Shown: positions 42,169-49,785 of the stretch, piece by piece
Layout of the letters: each line of letters begins with the position of its first letter
How positions within the stretch are numbered: position 1 is the first letter of the stretch
From: Acidobacteriota bacterium
Lineage (GTDB): Bacteria; Acidobacteriota; Blastocatellia; Pyrinomonadales; Pyrinomonadaceae
Length of the DNA stretch: 64,000 bases
Direction of reading: 5' to 3'
Assembly: GCA_019639155.1 (NCBI GenBank)
Contig: JAHBSJ010000005.1
Location: 124,001-188,000 of the forward strand
The notes under the pieces: model-generated
The model's database searches: none
Told to the model about the DNA's origin: nothing
What the model saw: the letters and a program-made list of their open reading frames with translations, nothing else
Position numbers and translations under genes: made by a program

Positions 42169-44154
42169 CTAAAGTTTCGTCGCTGCGAGGTCCTCGGCAT
42201 TGCCGGTAAAATCCTCGCCCGGATTTACATAAAGGTTCTGCTCGAAACGGTACTGCTTATCGTAAAGCTGCTTGTACCGGCCGTTCATCGCGATGAGTTC
42301 GTCGTGCGTGCCGCGTTCCAGAATTTCGCCCGCCTCGATCACAAGTATCTGATCGGCGGAGCGGATCGTAGATAAACGGTGTGCGATCACGAATGTCGTC
42401 CGTCCGCGTCGCAGATTGTTCAGCCCTTCCTGAATGAGCGCTTCCGATTCGCTGTCGAGCGAGGACGTCGCTTCGTCGAGGATGAGTATCCGCGGGTCTG
42501 CGAGGAGCGCACGCGCGATGGCGATACGCTGACGCTGGCCGCCGGAGAGCTTAACTCCGCGTTCGCCGACGATCGTATCGTAGCCGTTCGGGAACTTTTC
42601 GATGAATTCGTCCGCGTTCGCGATGCGGCAGACCTCCTTTATCGCGTCGATGCCCGCCTCCGGGTCGGCGAAGCGGATATTATCGAGGATCGTGCCGTCA
42701 AACAGAAAATTATCCTGCAAGACCACGCCGAGCAGACGCCGGTAATCACGGAGCCTTACGCGGCGCAGATCGCGGCCGTCGATCAGAATATGTCCCGCGT
42801 CGGACTGCAGGCTGCCTGCCTGCATCTTGTCGGAACCGCCTGCGGTAGCGGGCGGTTGAACGTCGGACCGCAGGCTGCCAGCCTGCATTTCTTCGTTTTC
42901 TTTGGGGTTGCGGGCTGGCAGCCCGCGGCCCGTCGATGTCGGCTGGATAAAATTCAGCACGAGCGAGAGTATCGTCGATTTGCCGGAGCCTGAAGAACCG
43001 ACGAGAGCGGTCGTCGTACCTGCTGCGGCGGTGAACGACACGCCTTTCAGCACCGGGACGCCGGGTTCGTACTCGAACCACACGTTGTCAAACTCTATCT
43101 TCCCTTCGGCGGACGTTATCGGTTCCCGCTTCGCGTCCTCTTCCGTCTCAGTGGACATCGACATCACTTCGCGGATGCGGTCAAGGCCTGCGAGCGCCTC
43201 TGTGACCTGCGTGCCGATGGCGGCGAGTTCGATGATGGGCAGCGCCAGCAGGAACGTGAACGATATGTACATCAGAAAATCGCCGAGCGTCATCGTTTCC
43301 GCACGCAGAGCGTTTCCGCCTACCAGCATCATCACGACGGCGACGGCGCCGATCACGACGGCGGCGAAGGAATTTATCGCCGAAACGCCCGTCACCGTTT
43401 TGGCGACGTTGCGAAACAGCCGATGTGCGCCGCGTGCGAACGAGAGTTCCTCGCGTTTTTCGGCGGTGTAGGCCTTCACTATGCGAATTCCGCCCAGAGA
43501 TTCGCCCAAACGCCCGGTCACCTGAGCGGTTATTTCGCCGCGTTCGCGGAAAACGGGCCGCAGCACCTTAAAGGCGTACAGCAGAAACCCGCCGAACACC
43601 AGCAGCACGGCGATGGTGGCGATCGTCAGCAGCCAGTTGAGGTAAAACAGCACGCCGATGGAGATCGTCGCCGTGACGAGGCTGCCCAGAATTTGCCCGA
43701 GCCCCGTGCCCACGAGGTTGCGGATGCCTTCCGCGTCGTTCATGATCCGCGAAATGAGCTGGCCGGTCTGCGTCGAATCGAAATACGATATCGGCAGGCG
43801 TTCGACGTGCGTCTGCACGCGTTTTCGCATTTCGGTTATCGCACGCTGTGCCGCCACGCCGAGTATCTGCGACAGAGCAAATCCGGTCGCTCCCTGTATC
43901 AAGGTCGCCAGCCCGACCGCCAGAGCGATCCATTTCAGCAGCTCGAAATTGCGGTTCGTGAATATCTCGTCGCCGATGTATTTCGTCGAAGCGGGCAGCA
44001 CCATTCCCGCGAGCCTCGAAACAAGCAGCAGAACGCTCCCCAACAGCAGCCGCCAGCGAGCGTCCCACACGATCTTCCTCGCCTCCGCCCACGCACCCGT
44101 GTAGCTGATCTTCTTTTTGCCCTTTTCCGAGCCGCCGCCCGCCTCTTCCGCCAT
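42169..44154 (-). CDS. ABC exporter, fused permease-ATPase (MsbA-like), with repeat insertion in the ATPase domain
   Basis: A 661-residue half-transporter. Six membrane segments lie in residues 30-320, and the ATPase follows with Walker A VGSSGSGKSTILSL near residue 394, ABC signature KLSGGQRQRIAIARALL, Walker B ILILDEATSSLDSES and H-loop VIAHRLST. Between Walker A and the Q-loop (LGVVLQDNFLFDG) about 44 extra residues appear (from RGLPARN to QSDA) where homologues pass directly from the IQPTSG-type to the GHILIDG-type sequence. They derive from a repeat also present in the adjoining intergenic region. It probably exports lipid or a lipid-linked molecule. The gene has a long repeat-filled leader region. 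Confidence 0.9.
   Translation of the reverse strand: MAEEAGGGSEKGKKKISYTGAWAEARKIVWDARWRLLLGSVLLLVSRLAGMVLPASTKYIGDEIFTNRNFELLKWIALAVGLATLIQGATGFALSQILGVAAQRAITEMRKRVQTHVERLPISYFDSTQTGQLISRIMNDAEGIRNLVGTGLGQILGSLVTATISIGVLFYLNWLLTIATIAVLLVFGGFLLYAFKVLRPVFRERGEITAQVTGRLGESLGGIRIVKAYTAEKREELSFARGAHRLFRNVAKTVTGVSAINSFAAVVIGAVAVVMMLVGGNALRAETMTLGDFLMYISFTFLLALPIIELAAIGTQVTEALAGLDRIREVMSMSTETEEDAKREPITSAEGKIEFDNVWFEYEPGVPVLKGVSFTAAAGTTTALVGSSGSGKSTILSLVLNFIQPTSTGRGLPARNPKENEEMQAGSLRSDVQPPATAGGSDKMQAGSLQSDAGHILIDGRDLRRVRLRDYRRLLGVVLQDNFLFDGTILDNIRFADPEAGIDAIKEVCRIANADEFIEKFPNGYDTIVGERGVKLSGGQRQRIAIARALLADPRILILDEATSSLDSESEALIQEGLNNLRRGRTTFVIAHRLSTIRSADQILVIEAGEILERGTHDELIAMNGRYKQLYDKQYRFEQNLYVNPGEDFTGNAEDLAATKL
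42796..42927. repeat. Palindromic repeat module inserted in frame in ABC exporter gene
   Basis: About 132 bp (44 codons). It contains three near-perfect palindromes of 17 nt: 42807-42823 (GCAGGCTGCCTGCCTGC), 42870-42886 (GCAGGCTGCCAGCCTGC) and 42910-42926 (GCGGGCTGGCAGCCCGC). The 60 bp at 42826-42885 match 44745-44804 (opposite strand) at roughly 51 of 60 positions. The encoded peptide repeats MQAGSLRSD and MQAGSLQSD. Confidence 0.85.
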
Positions 44155-44239
44155 TCGTTACAGTGTTCGCCCGCACAACCGACAAGTCAAGCCCGCACGC
44201 GCCGGACCGCAGGCTGCCGGGCGTGCATCCTATTTGCAC

Positions 44240-44365
44240 AAGCCCGCGCGTGAGCAAGGGCGATAGCGAACGACCGGCATAAACGAAGAAACCGCACACA
44301 TCTTCTGCCCGCGTACTTTCCGCCTGACCATGCTCCGGATATCGCCCTTGCTCACGCGCGGGCTT
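44240..44365. repeat. 26-bp inverted repeat with 74-bp interior (MITE-like)
   Basis: 44240-44265 (begins AAGCCCGCGCGTGAGCAAGG) is the exact reverse complement of 44340-44365. The 74-bp interior has no open frame of note. No clear target-site duplication flanks it. The size and structure resemble a small non-autonomous element. Confidence 0.75.
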
Positions 44366-44381
44366 CTGCAATTTGGTCTTT

Positions 44382-44575
44382 GGGCTGAAGCCCGCGATTC
44401 CTTGTGCGGACCGCGACCGTCGGCTAAAGCCGACGGCAATTCCAAAACATAAGATTCAGGCCGGCAGTCTGCGGGCCGGCGTTCAACCACCCGGTTCTGG
44501 CACAAAAAACGTGCCAGTGTTGCCGGAACCGGCAACCGCCGCAGGTGGTTCTGACAAGAGGCCTCTCCGCACTGC
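44382..44575. repeat. Direct repeat, copy 1 (with extra hairpins)
   Basis: 44382-44493 match 44670-44781 at all but one position (offset 288 bp). It contains hairpins GGGCTGAAGCCC (44382-44393) and CCGTCGGCTAAAGCCGACGG (44417-44436). A further hairpin pair, CTGGCAC-AAAAAAC-GTGCCAG (44497-44517) and TTGCCGGAACCGGCAA (44520-44535), is present only in this copy, after which homology to copy 2 resumes through CTGACAAGAGGCCTCTCC to 44575. Confidence 0.85.
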
Positions 44576-44603
44576 GCCCGCGGCAAGCATCCTTACAGAA
44601 TTG

Positions 44604-44659
44604 CCCCGCTCTTTAGAGCGGGGTTGTTGGTGTGTCTAGAGTCTTGGGCTTTAGCCCAA
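44604..44659. repeat. Two short perfect hairpins
   Basis: CCCCGCTC-TTTA-GAGCGGGG at 44604-44623 and TTGGGCT-TT-AGCCCAA at 44644-44659. Both have 2- to 4-nt loops and lie between the two direct-repeat copies. The first is followed by TTGTTGG rather than a T-run, so termination is doubtful. Confidence 0.7.
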
Positions 44660-44669
44660 ATATTGTTTC

Positions 44670-44821
44670 GGGCTGAAGCCCGCGATTCCTTGTGCGGACC
44701 GCGACCGTCGGCTAAAGCCGACGGCAATTCCAAAGCATAAGATTCAGGCCGGCAGTCTGCGGGCCGGCGTTCAACCACCCGCCACCGCAGATGGTTCTGA
44801 CAAGAGGCCTCTCCGCACTGC
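44670..44821. repeat. Direct repeat, copy 2
   Basis: 44670-44781 repeat 44382-44493 with a single substitution, and 44784-44821 repeat 44538-44575. The segment 44745-44804 is the relative of the in-frame insertion in the ABC exporter gene (42826-42885, opposite strand). Confidence 0.85.
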
Positions 44822-44983
44822 AGCGGCGGCGAGACGGAGATACATGGGTAATATCCCAAAAGCCCGTGTTTGTGCGACTTTTCTGATTATTTCGGCGTTA
44901 GTTGAGGATTTCGTGCGGCGGATAAACCATATTTATGTAAGCTCGAATACCGCCAGTTCGACTTGAGCAACTGCTGTTTGGCC

Positions 44984-45403
44984 TTGCGTGATGACGAAAA
45001 GGCGTTGCGTGATGACGAAAAGGCGTTGCGTGATGACGAAAAGGCGTTGCGTGATGACGAAAAGGCGTTGCGTGATGACGAAAAGGCGTTGCGTGAAGAC
45101 GAAAAGGCGTTGCGTGAAGACGAAAAGGCGTTGCGTGAAGACGAAAAGGCGTTGCGTGAAGACGAAAAGGCGTTGCGTGATGACGAAAAGGCGTTGCGTG
45201 AAGGCGAGTCGGCGTTGCGTGAAGGCGAGTCGGCGTTGCGTGATGGCGGAAAGGCGTTGCGTGAAGGCGGAAAGGCGTTGCGTGAAGGCGAGTCGGCGTC
45301 GCGTGATGGCGGAAAGGCGTTGCGTGAAGGCGAGTTGGCGTCGCGTGAAAGCGAGTTGGCGTCGCGTGAAAGCGAGTTGGCGTTGCGAAACTGCGGATCG
45401 GAA
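44984..45403. repeat. 21-bp tandem repeat (minisatellite), about 20 units
   Basis: Unit TTGCGTGATGACGAAAAGGCG repeats in perfect 21-bp register. Units 1-10 are nearly identical (GATGAC/GAAGAC variants); units 11-19 diverge to GAAGGCGAGTC, GATGGCGGAAAG and GAAAGCGAGTT versions, and unit 20 is degenerate. Read on the plus strand it gives LRDDEKA/LREDEKA/LREGESA/SRESELA heptapeptides from a TTG only. On the minus strand a 240-codon frame with an ATG (45655 to 44933) reads FVITQRL/FTQRLSA heptapeptides. There the 7-residue pattern continues in degenerate form (ISGSEAA ISDSKGT...) out to about 45517. Neither strand has a convincing ribosome-binding site, so coding status is open. Confidence 0.9.
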
Positions 45404-45675
45404 CGGAGAAATGGCAGCTTGGTGCCGAGATATCACAACATGAAGCCTTGAAAACGTTCCTTTGGAGTCGGAGATCGCTGCTTCAGAGCCAGAAATTGGG
45501 ATCTTAGAATCAATGAACCTTGCCATGGCGGCCGGAAATTGAGCGGCAAATGTTAGGAATGGGTTCTGCGAAACCTGCACCGGTGTCAAAGCTGCGATCG
45601 TGCATGGACCGAGGTTGATAACGCACGGCGTGCGGGCTTTCTCAGTTGCGGCCATATCGCGTAGAATCTTCTTTT

Positions 45676-47049
45676 ATGCAGCAGACATATATCGATCAAC
45701 TGAAGGGCCATATCGGCGAGACGGTCACGCTGAAAGGCTGGCTTTATAACAAGCGTTCGAGCGGAAAGCTCGTGTTTTTGCAGCTGCGTGATGGGACGGG
45801 GATCGTGCAGTGTGTGGTTTTCAAGCCGAACGACGAAGCGTTGTACGACGTCGCGGATTCGCTCGGGCAGGAATCTTCGATCATCGTCACCGGAACCGTG
45901 AAAGAGGACGCGCGTTCGCCGATAGGCGTCGAACTCGACGTGACGGGGCTCGAGGTTTTGCAGAATGTGCACGATTATCCCATTACGCCGAAGGAACACG
46001 GGACCGAGTTCCTAATGGACCACCGTCATTTGTGGATCCGCTCGAAACGGCAGCACGCCGTATTGAAAATTCGGCACACCGTCATCAAAGCGGTGCGTGA
46101 TTATTTCGATTCTAACGGCTTTACGCTCGCGGATACGCCCATTTTCACGCCCGCCGCGTGCGAAGGCACGACGACGCTGTTCGAGGTCGATTATTTTGAC
46201 GACGAAAAAGCCTATCTGACGCAGAGCGGACAGCTTTACAACGAAGCGACCGCGATGGCGCTGGGCAAAACTTACGCGTTCGGGCCGACGTTTCGTGCGG
46301 AAAAGTCGAAAACGCGGCGGCATCTGACGGAGTTTTGGATGGTCGAGCCCGAGGTCGCCTACGCGGGCTACGAGGATATGATGGACCTCGGCGAGGGGCT
46401 GATATTGTTCATCGTCGATCGCGTGCTGAACGACCGTAAACAGGAACTCGCGACGCTCGAACGCGACACGACCGTTCTCGAAGCCATCAAAGGGCCGTTT
46501 CCGCGGCTGCATTACGACGACGCGGTGAAAATGCTGCAAGAGGGTTATGATAAGGGCGAGCTGGCCGGGGCGCAGGCTGCCAGCCTGCCCGGACAAGGCG
46601 CCGAAGATGCAGGCAAGCTGCCTGCGGTCCGGCGGTTCGAGTGGGGCGGCGATTTCGGTGCTCCGGACGAAACTTATCTGTCGAAACAGTTCGGGCTGCC
46701 GGTGTTCGTGCATCACTTCCCGACCGCGATCAAAGGATTTTATTTTGAGGTCGATAAAGATCGACCCGAATGCGCTCTCGGCATCGACCTGCTCGCACCC
46801 GAAGGCTACGGCGAGATCATCGGCGGCGGCGAACGCGCAGCGAACCTCGATTATCTGATCTCGCAGCTGAAACATCACGATCTGCCGCAGGAGATATTCG
46901 AATGGTACCTCGACCTCCGCCGCTACGGCAGCGTCCCGCACGCCGGCTTCGGCATGGGCATCGAACGCACCGTCGCCTGGATGGCAGGCATCGAACACGT
47001 CCGCGAAACGATCCCTTTTCCGAGGATGCTGTACCGCCTGCGGCCGTAG
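45676..47049 (+). CDS. asnS: Asparagine--tRNA ligase, with repeat-derived insertion
   Basis: A 457-residue class IIb synthetase. The N-terminal OB fold ([20 protein letters not shown]) binds the anticodon. Motif 2 region [20 protein letters not shown] and motif 3 [12 protein letters not shown] form the active site, and the wording [19 protein letters not shown] is AsnRS-like rather than AspRS-like. The ATG at 45676 is used; 10 upstream codons in frame are unlikely. About 23 residues near 298-321 ([19 protein letters not shown] plus PAVRR) come from a palindromic repeat and are not expected in the family. TAGAAT at 45662-45667 may be the -10 element, implying a very short leader. Confidence 0.92.
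   Translation: MQQTYIDQLKGHIGETVTLKGWLYNKRSSGKLVFLQLRDGTGIVQCVVFKPNDEALYDVADSLGQESSIIVTGTVKEDARSPIGVELDVTGLEVLQNVHDYPITPKEHGTEFLMDHRHLWIRSKRQHAVLKIRHTVIKAVRDYFDSNGFTLADTPIFTPAACEGTTTLFEVDYFDDEKAYLTQSGQLYNEATAMALGKTYAFGPTFRAEKSKTRRHLTEFWMVEPEVAYAGYEDMMDLGEGLILFIVDRVLNDRKQELATLERDTTVLEAIKGPFPRLHYDDAVKMLQEGYDKGELAGAQAASLPGQGAEDAGKLPAVRRFEWGGDFGAPDETYLSKQFGLPVFVHHFPTAIKGFYFEVDKDRPECALGIDLLAPEGYGEIIGGGERAANLDYLISQLKHHDLPQEIFEWYLDLRRYGSVPHAGFGMGIERTVAWMAGIEHVRETIPFPRMLYRLRP
46567..46635. repeat. Palindromic repeat module inserted in frame in asnS
   Basis: Two 17-nt palindromes, GCAGGCTGCCAGCCTGC (46572-46588) and GCAGGCAAGCTGCCTGC (46609-46625). The first is identical to 42870-42886 in the ABC exporter gene. 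On the minus strand the second sits in GGACCGCAGGCAGCTTGCCTGCATCTTCG-like context, parallel to the ABC copy. The module adds about 23 codons without shifting the frame. Confidence 0.8.
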
Positions 47050-47054
47050 ATGTT

Positions 47055-47318
47055 ATGGACAAAGATGAGAGTGAATTGTTGGAGGAGCAGATTCGACTGA
47101 GTAAGTTGCTCACCCATGGCTTTGCATTTTCGCTAGTTTGGTTGGCAGGAATTGGTTCGCTGATCTCATTGGTAATTGGGATCTGGGCTCTGTTAAGGAT
47201 ATCGCGTTCTAAACAGAAATTATCTGGATATTGGATTGCATGGTGGTGCGCTCTTGTCGGCGGGATTGGGGCCATTGCCCTCCCATTATACGTAATCGCC
47301 AATTTTCTTAGCAGATAG
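47055..47318 (+). CDS. Small two-helix membrane protein (DUF4190-like)
   Basis: An 87-residue protein from the ATG at 47055, 6 bp after the asnS stop. A charged N-terminus (MDKDESELLEEQIRLSKLL) precedes two membrane segments (FSLVWLAGIGSLISLVIGIWAL and WIAWWCALVGGIGAIALPLY-like), separated by RISRSKQKLSGY. The layout resembles DUF4190-type small membrane proteins, function unknown. The following gene starts 2 bp later. It is probably co-transcribed with asnS. Confidence 0.65.
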   Translation: MDKDESELLEEQIRLSKLLTHGFAFSLVWLAGIGSLISLVIGIWALLRISRSKQKLSGYWIAWWCALVGGIGAIALPLYVIANFLSR

Positions 47319-47319
47319 A

Positions 47320-47883
47320 ATGCCGAACGTTGTCATCATCGCAGGACCGAACGGAGCAGGAAAATCAACGCTCGCTCCGTATTTGCTGCGAGATACGTTT
47401 GGCATCACTGAATTCGTGAATTCTGACGTTATCGCTCATGGCCTTTCCGCTTTTGCGCCAGAAAGGGCCGCATTTGAGGCAGGACGGATCACTTTGGCCC
47501 GACTGCGAGAGCTTGCATCGGCACGGGTAGATTTTGCTTTAGAGACGACCTTAGCGACAAGGTCCTATGCTCCTTAGCTAAGGCGACTGCAAGATTCAGG
47601 CTATCAGGTCGGATTAGTTTTCCTTTGGCTTGAATACGTTGATATCGCTATCAAAAGGGTTTCGGCAAGGGTTGCAGCCGGCGGGCACTCAATTCCGGAA
47701 CCTACGATCCTTCGGAGATATGAGCGCGGTCTCAGAAATCTTTTCCAACTTTACATGCCCTTCACAAATTCGTGGCGAGTTTTTCACGCATCGCCTATAA
47801 TTCCCAAAGAGATAGCTCGTTATGATGAATCGGCAGGCGAAGTGATCTTCGAGCATGATCTATGGAAGCAGATAAAAAGATAA
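47320..47883 (+). pseudogene. Zeta-toxin-like P-loop kinase, interrupted by an in-frame stop
   Basis: The frame starts NVVIIAGPNGAGKSTLAPYL (Walker A), then NSDVIAHGLSAFAPERAAFE and FALETTLATRSYAP, and meets TAG at 47575-47577. The same frame continues without any shift as LRRLQDSGYQVGLVFLWLEY, ARVAAGGHSIPEPTILRRYE and RGLRNLFQLYMPFTNSWRVF to TAA at 47881-47883, giving 187 codons in all. The stop falls where relatives often have Trp (TGG to TAG). The protein family phosphorylates small molecules such as UDP-GlcNAc, or has unknown targets. Unless the stop is suppressed, only an 85-residue N-terminal fragment is made. Confidence 0.8.
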
Positions 47884-48053
47884 AAGAAAGCGATCGAAAT
47901 CTTTTCATCGCCCACAGCGAAGAGATTACCAAGGCTTACGAACGCGCCGTTCGCGAGGCTGTGACGAAACATAAGAAAGCCGGGAATTCTATAGTCGTTT
48001 CGCGCGACGGCAAAGTTGTGATCCTGAGACCCGACGAGATCGAGGTCGGTTGA
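47862..48053 (+). CDS. Small partner protein of zeta-like kinase
   Basis: A 63-residue protein whose ATG lies inside the 3' end of the kinase gene (22-bp overlap). ITKAYERAVREAVTKHKKAGNSIVVSRDGKVVILRPDEI has the helix plus short beta hairpin seen in small proteins often encoded after zeta-like kinases. It may be the antitoxin or accessory subunit. Its stop overlaps the OsmC start (TGATG). It is intact although the kinase gene carries a stop. Confidence 0.7.
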   Translation: MEADKKIKESDRNLFIAHSEEITKAYERAVREAVTKHKKAGNSIVVSRDGKVVILRPDEIEVG

Positions 48054-48514
48054 TGGGAAGATATACTGCAAAGATCGCGTGGAGATCCGATTCACCCGAG
48101 ACGTTCACAAAGAACCGATACTCCCGCGGCCATGAATGGTCGTTCGACGGCGGGGTGACGGTGCCGGCGTCGAGTTCACCGCAGGTCGTTAATCGTTACT
48201 CTGTCGAGGCGGCGGTCGATCCTGAAGAGGCTTTGGTTGCGTCCGCTTCGGCGTGTCATATGCTGACGTTTCTGTATCTGGCGGCGAGAGCGGGATTTCG
48301 GATCGATTCATATACGGATAACGCCGTCGGCGAGATGTCGGCGAACGAGAACGGTAGGCAATGGATGTCGAGGATCACGCTCGATCCGCAGATCGAATGG
48401 GCCGGCGAACGCATCCCGACGCAAGGGGAAATTGCCGAACTACACCATTCCGCACACAAAGAATGTTATATTGCTAATTCAATACTGTCGGAAATATCTA
48501 TCAAGGGGTACTAA
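48053..48514 (+). CDS. OsmC/Ohr family peroxiredoxin-like protein
   Basis: A 153-residue protein. EALVASASACHMLTFLYLAA carries the first reactive Cys and HSAHKECYIANSILSEI the second, the thiol pair that reduces organic hydroperoxides. The N-terminal WSFDGGVTVPASSSPQV and central strands match the OsmC fold. The ATG at 48053 overlaps the previous stop and follows GAGGTCGG at a good distance. It would act in the cytoplasm. Confidence 0.9.
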   Translation: MGRYTAKIAWRSDSPETFTKNRYSRGHEWSFDGGVTVPASSSPQVVNRYSVEAAVDPEEALVASASACHMLTFLYLAARAGFRIDSYTDNAVGEMSANENGRQWMSRITLDPQIEWAGERIPTQGEIAELHHSAHKECYIANSILSEISIKGY

Positions 48515-48515
48515 C

Positions 48516-49775
48516 ATGACTTTGCCGAAATTCCTTCACCTGCCGCGGATAGTTGCGTCGGCGGCTTTTCTTTCTCTTTTGCTCGCGGCGACCGCGACCG
48601 CTCAGAAACTCGTTAAGTTCGAATCGAACGGCCAGCTTTCCGCTGCCGCCGCCAATGAACGCATTAATGCTCTGTTCACACCGAATACATTGGAGCCGAC
48701 GCGGGCCGCCATCGAACTGTATAAAGTGCGATACACCTCAACCGATGAAAAGGGCAAGCCTGTAGAACTGACGGGATTGGTCGCCTGGCCGGCTGGCGGT
48801 GCCTCGAAAGGACTGGTGGTTTTTTGCCACGGCACCATCGTTGACCGCGACCGTTCGCCATCGAGATACAGGGGCGGCAGCGAAGGCGGCGAGGCAGCGG
48901 TCGGTGTGCTTGCTTTTGCGAGCGGCGGATACGCGGTCGCATTGCCCGATTATCTTGGGCTGGGCGATCACAAAAAGCCGCATCCATATCCGCTGAGCAA
49001 AGTGAACGCGCGTTCCGGCGTCGATATCATCCCCGCGGTACGGGAGCTTGCCAATCAGCAAAAATACGATATCGCAAAGCCGCTCTACGTGACCGGTTAC
49101 AGCGAAGGCGGCGGCGTCGCGATGGCGTTGACACAGATGCTGGAGAAGGAAAAAGGCGAGATGTTTCGCGTTACGAGATCCGCTCCGTCGGCCGGACCCT
49201 ATGACCTTTCCGGTACGATGTTGGATTTCTTCCTGGAGCCAAATACGGACCAGATCGGCTTTGTCCTGCGGATGTATCTGCTTGGGTATTCGGCGCATTA
49301 TTTTCATAAACGCGACGGAATAAAGCTTAGGGAATTCTTCAAACCGGCACTTGCCGATGCAGTCGCGATAAATTACGGCCTCAACCGATCTGACGATGAT
49401 ATTTTAAAGGCGTTGGGAATAACAGGAGCATTGATGCGTGCGAATAATTCGCTCGCGAATGTATTGAACCCTAAATTTCTCAACGCAATCAAACGCCGCG
49501 ATCAGAGGAACAGGTTCATCCGCGAATTGGCGGCGAATAATACTTATGATTGGCGTCCGAACACGCCGATTCTGCTTATTCATCTGAAGAGTGATACCGT
49601 TGTTCCGTCCAGGAACACCGAGGTGGCCTATGCCGCCATGAGGCGGCGCGGCACGCCGGATCCGATACTCAGAAAACACCTCATTGAGAATGATTCTTTG
49701 AACCACGTGACAGCGATGCCGCCTGCCGCCGTCATTGCGAGGATGTGGTTTGACGGCAGTTTTGGTAAACCGTAG
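48516..49775 (+). CDS. Secreted alpha/beta hydrolase (lipase-like)
   Basis: A 419-residue protein with a signal peptide (IVASAAFLSLLLAATATAQ). VVFCHGTIVDRDRSPSRYRG gives the oxyanion region, YVTGYSEGGGVAMALTQ the Ser nucleophile elbow, LLIHLKSDTVVPSRNT the likely Asp and DSLNHVTAMPP the His. It resembles secretory lipase/feruloyl-esterase type hydrolases. The start at 48516 follows AAGGGGT; upstream codons in frame overlap osmC. The substrate is not identifiable. Confidence 0.85.
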   Translation: MTLPKFLHLPRIVASAAFLSLLLAATATAQKLVKFESNGQLSAAAANERINALFTPNTLEPTRAAIELYKVRYTSTDEKGKPVELTGLVAWPAGGASKGLVVFCHGTIVDRDRSPSRYRGGSEGGEAAVGVLAFASGGYAVALPDYLGLGDHKKPHPYPLSKVNARSGVDIIPAVRELANQQKYDIAKPLYVTGYSEGGGVAMALTQMLEKEKGEMFRVTRSAPSAGPYDLSGTMLDFFLEPNTDQIGFVLRMYLLGYSAHYFHKRDGIKLREFFKPALADAVAINYGLNRSDDDILKALGITGALMRANNSLANVLNPKFLNAIKRRDQRNRFIRELAANNTYDWRPNTPILLIHLKSDTVVPSRNTEVAYAAMRRRGTPDPILRKHLIENDSLNHVTAMPPAAVIARMWFDGSFGKP

Positions 49776-49785
49776 CCGAGTACAG

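Larger units (their letters stand above)
44155..44983. other. Gene-free, repeat-dense region between ABC exporter and minisatellite
   Basis: No convincing gene was found in this ~830 bp; the open frames on both strands consist of repeat-derived peptides. It holds a degenerate copy of the GGACCGCAGGCTGCC palindrome at about 44210-44230, a 26-bp inverted repeat (44240-44365), two copies of a ~112-bp repeat, and several short hairpins. It is the upstream region of the ABC exporter on the minus strand, so its promoter must lie in or beyond the repeats. Confidence 0.7.

Noticed and set aside
43423..44371. Overlapping frames on both strands over the 5' half of the ABC exporter gene
   Set aside because: Products are Arg/Gln/His-rich and unrecognisable; they are shadows of the GC-rich exporter gene.
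44230..44859. Three small open frames containing QNHLR and ERRPADCRPESY-type peptides
   Set aside because: They translate the direct repeats and hairpins and recur as near-identical peptides because the DNA is repeated, not because a protein is conserved.
44984..45403. CRISPR-like look of regularly spaced short repeats
   Set aside because: Units are contiguous 21-mers with no unique spacers, and no cas genes are present.
45662..45667. TAGAAT as a firm asnS promoter
   Set aside because: It resembles a -10 element, but no acceptable -35 box was found at 16-18 bp, so it is only mentioned in the gene entry.
46012..46998. Minus-strand open frame of 328 codons over asnS
   Set aside because: Mirror of the strongly conserved AsnRS coding sequence; no motifs of its own.
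47575..47577. TAG as a recoded (pyrrolysine-like) codon in the zeta-like kinase
   Set aside because: No pyl genes or downstream signal element is seen; a simple Trp-to-stop nonsense mutation explains it.
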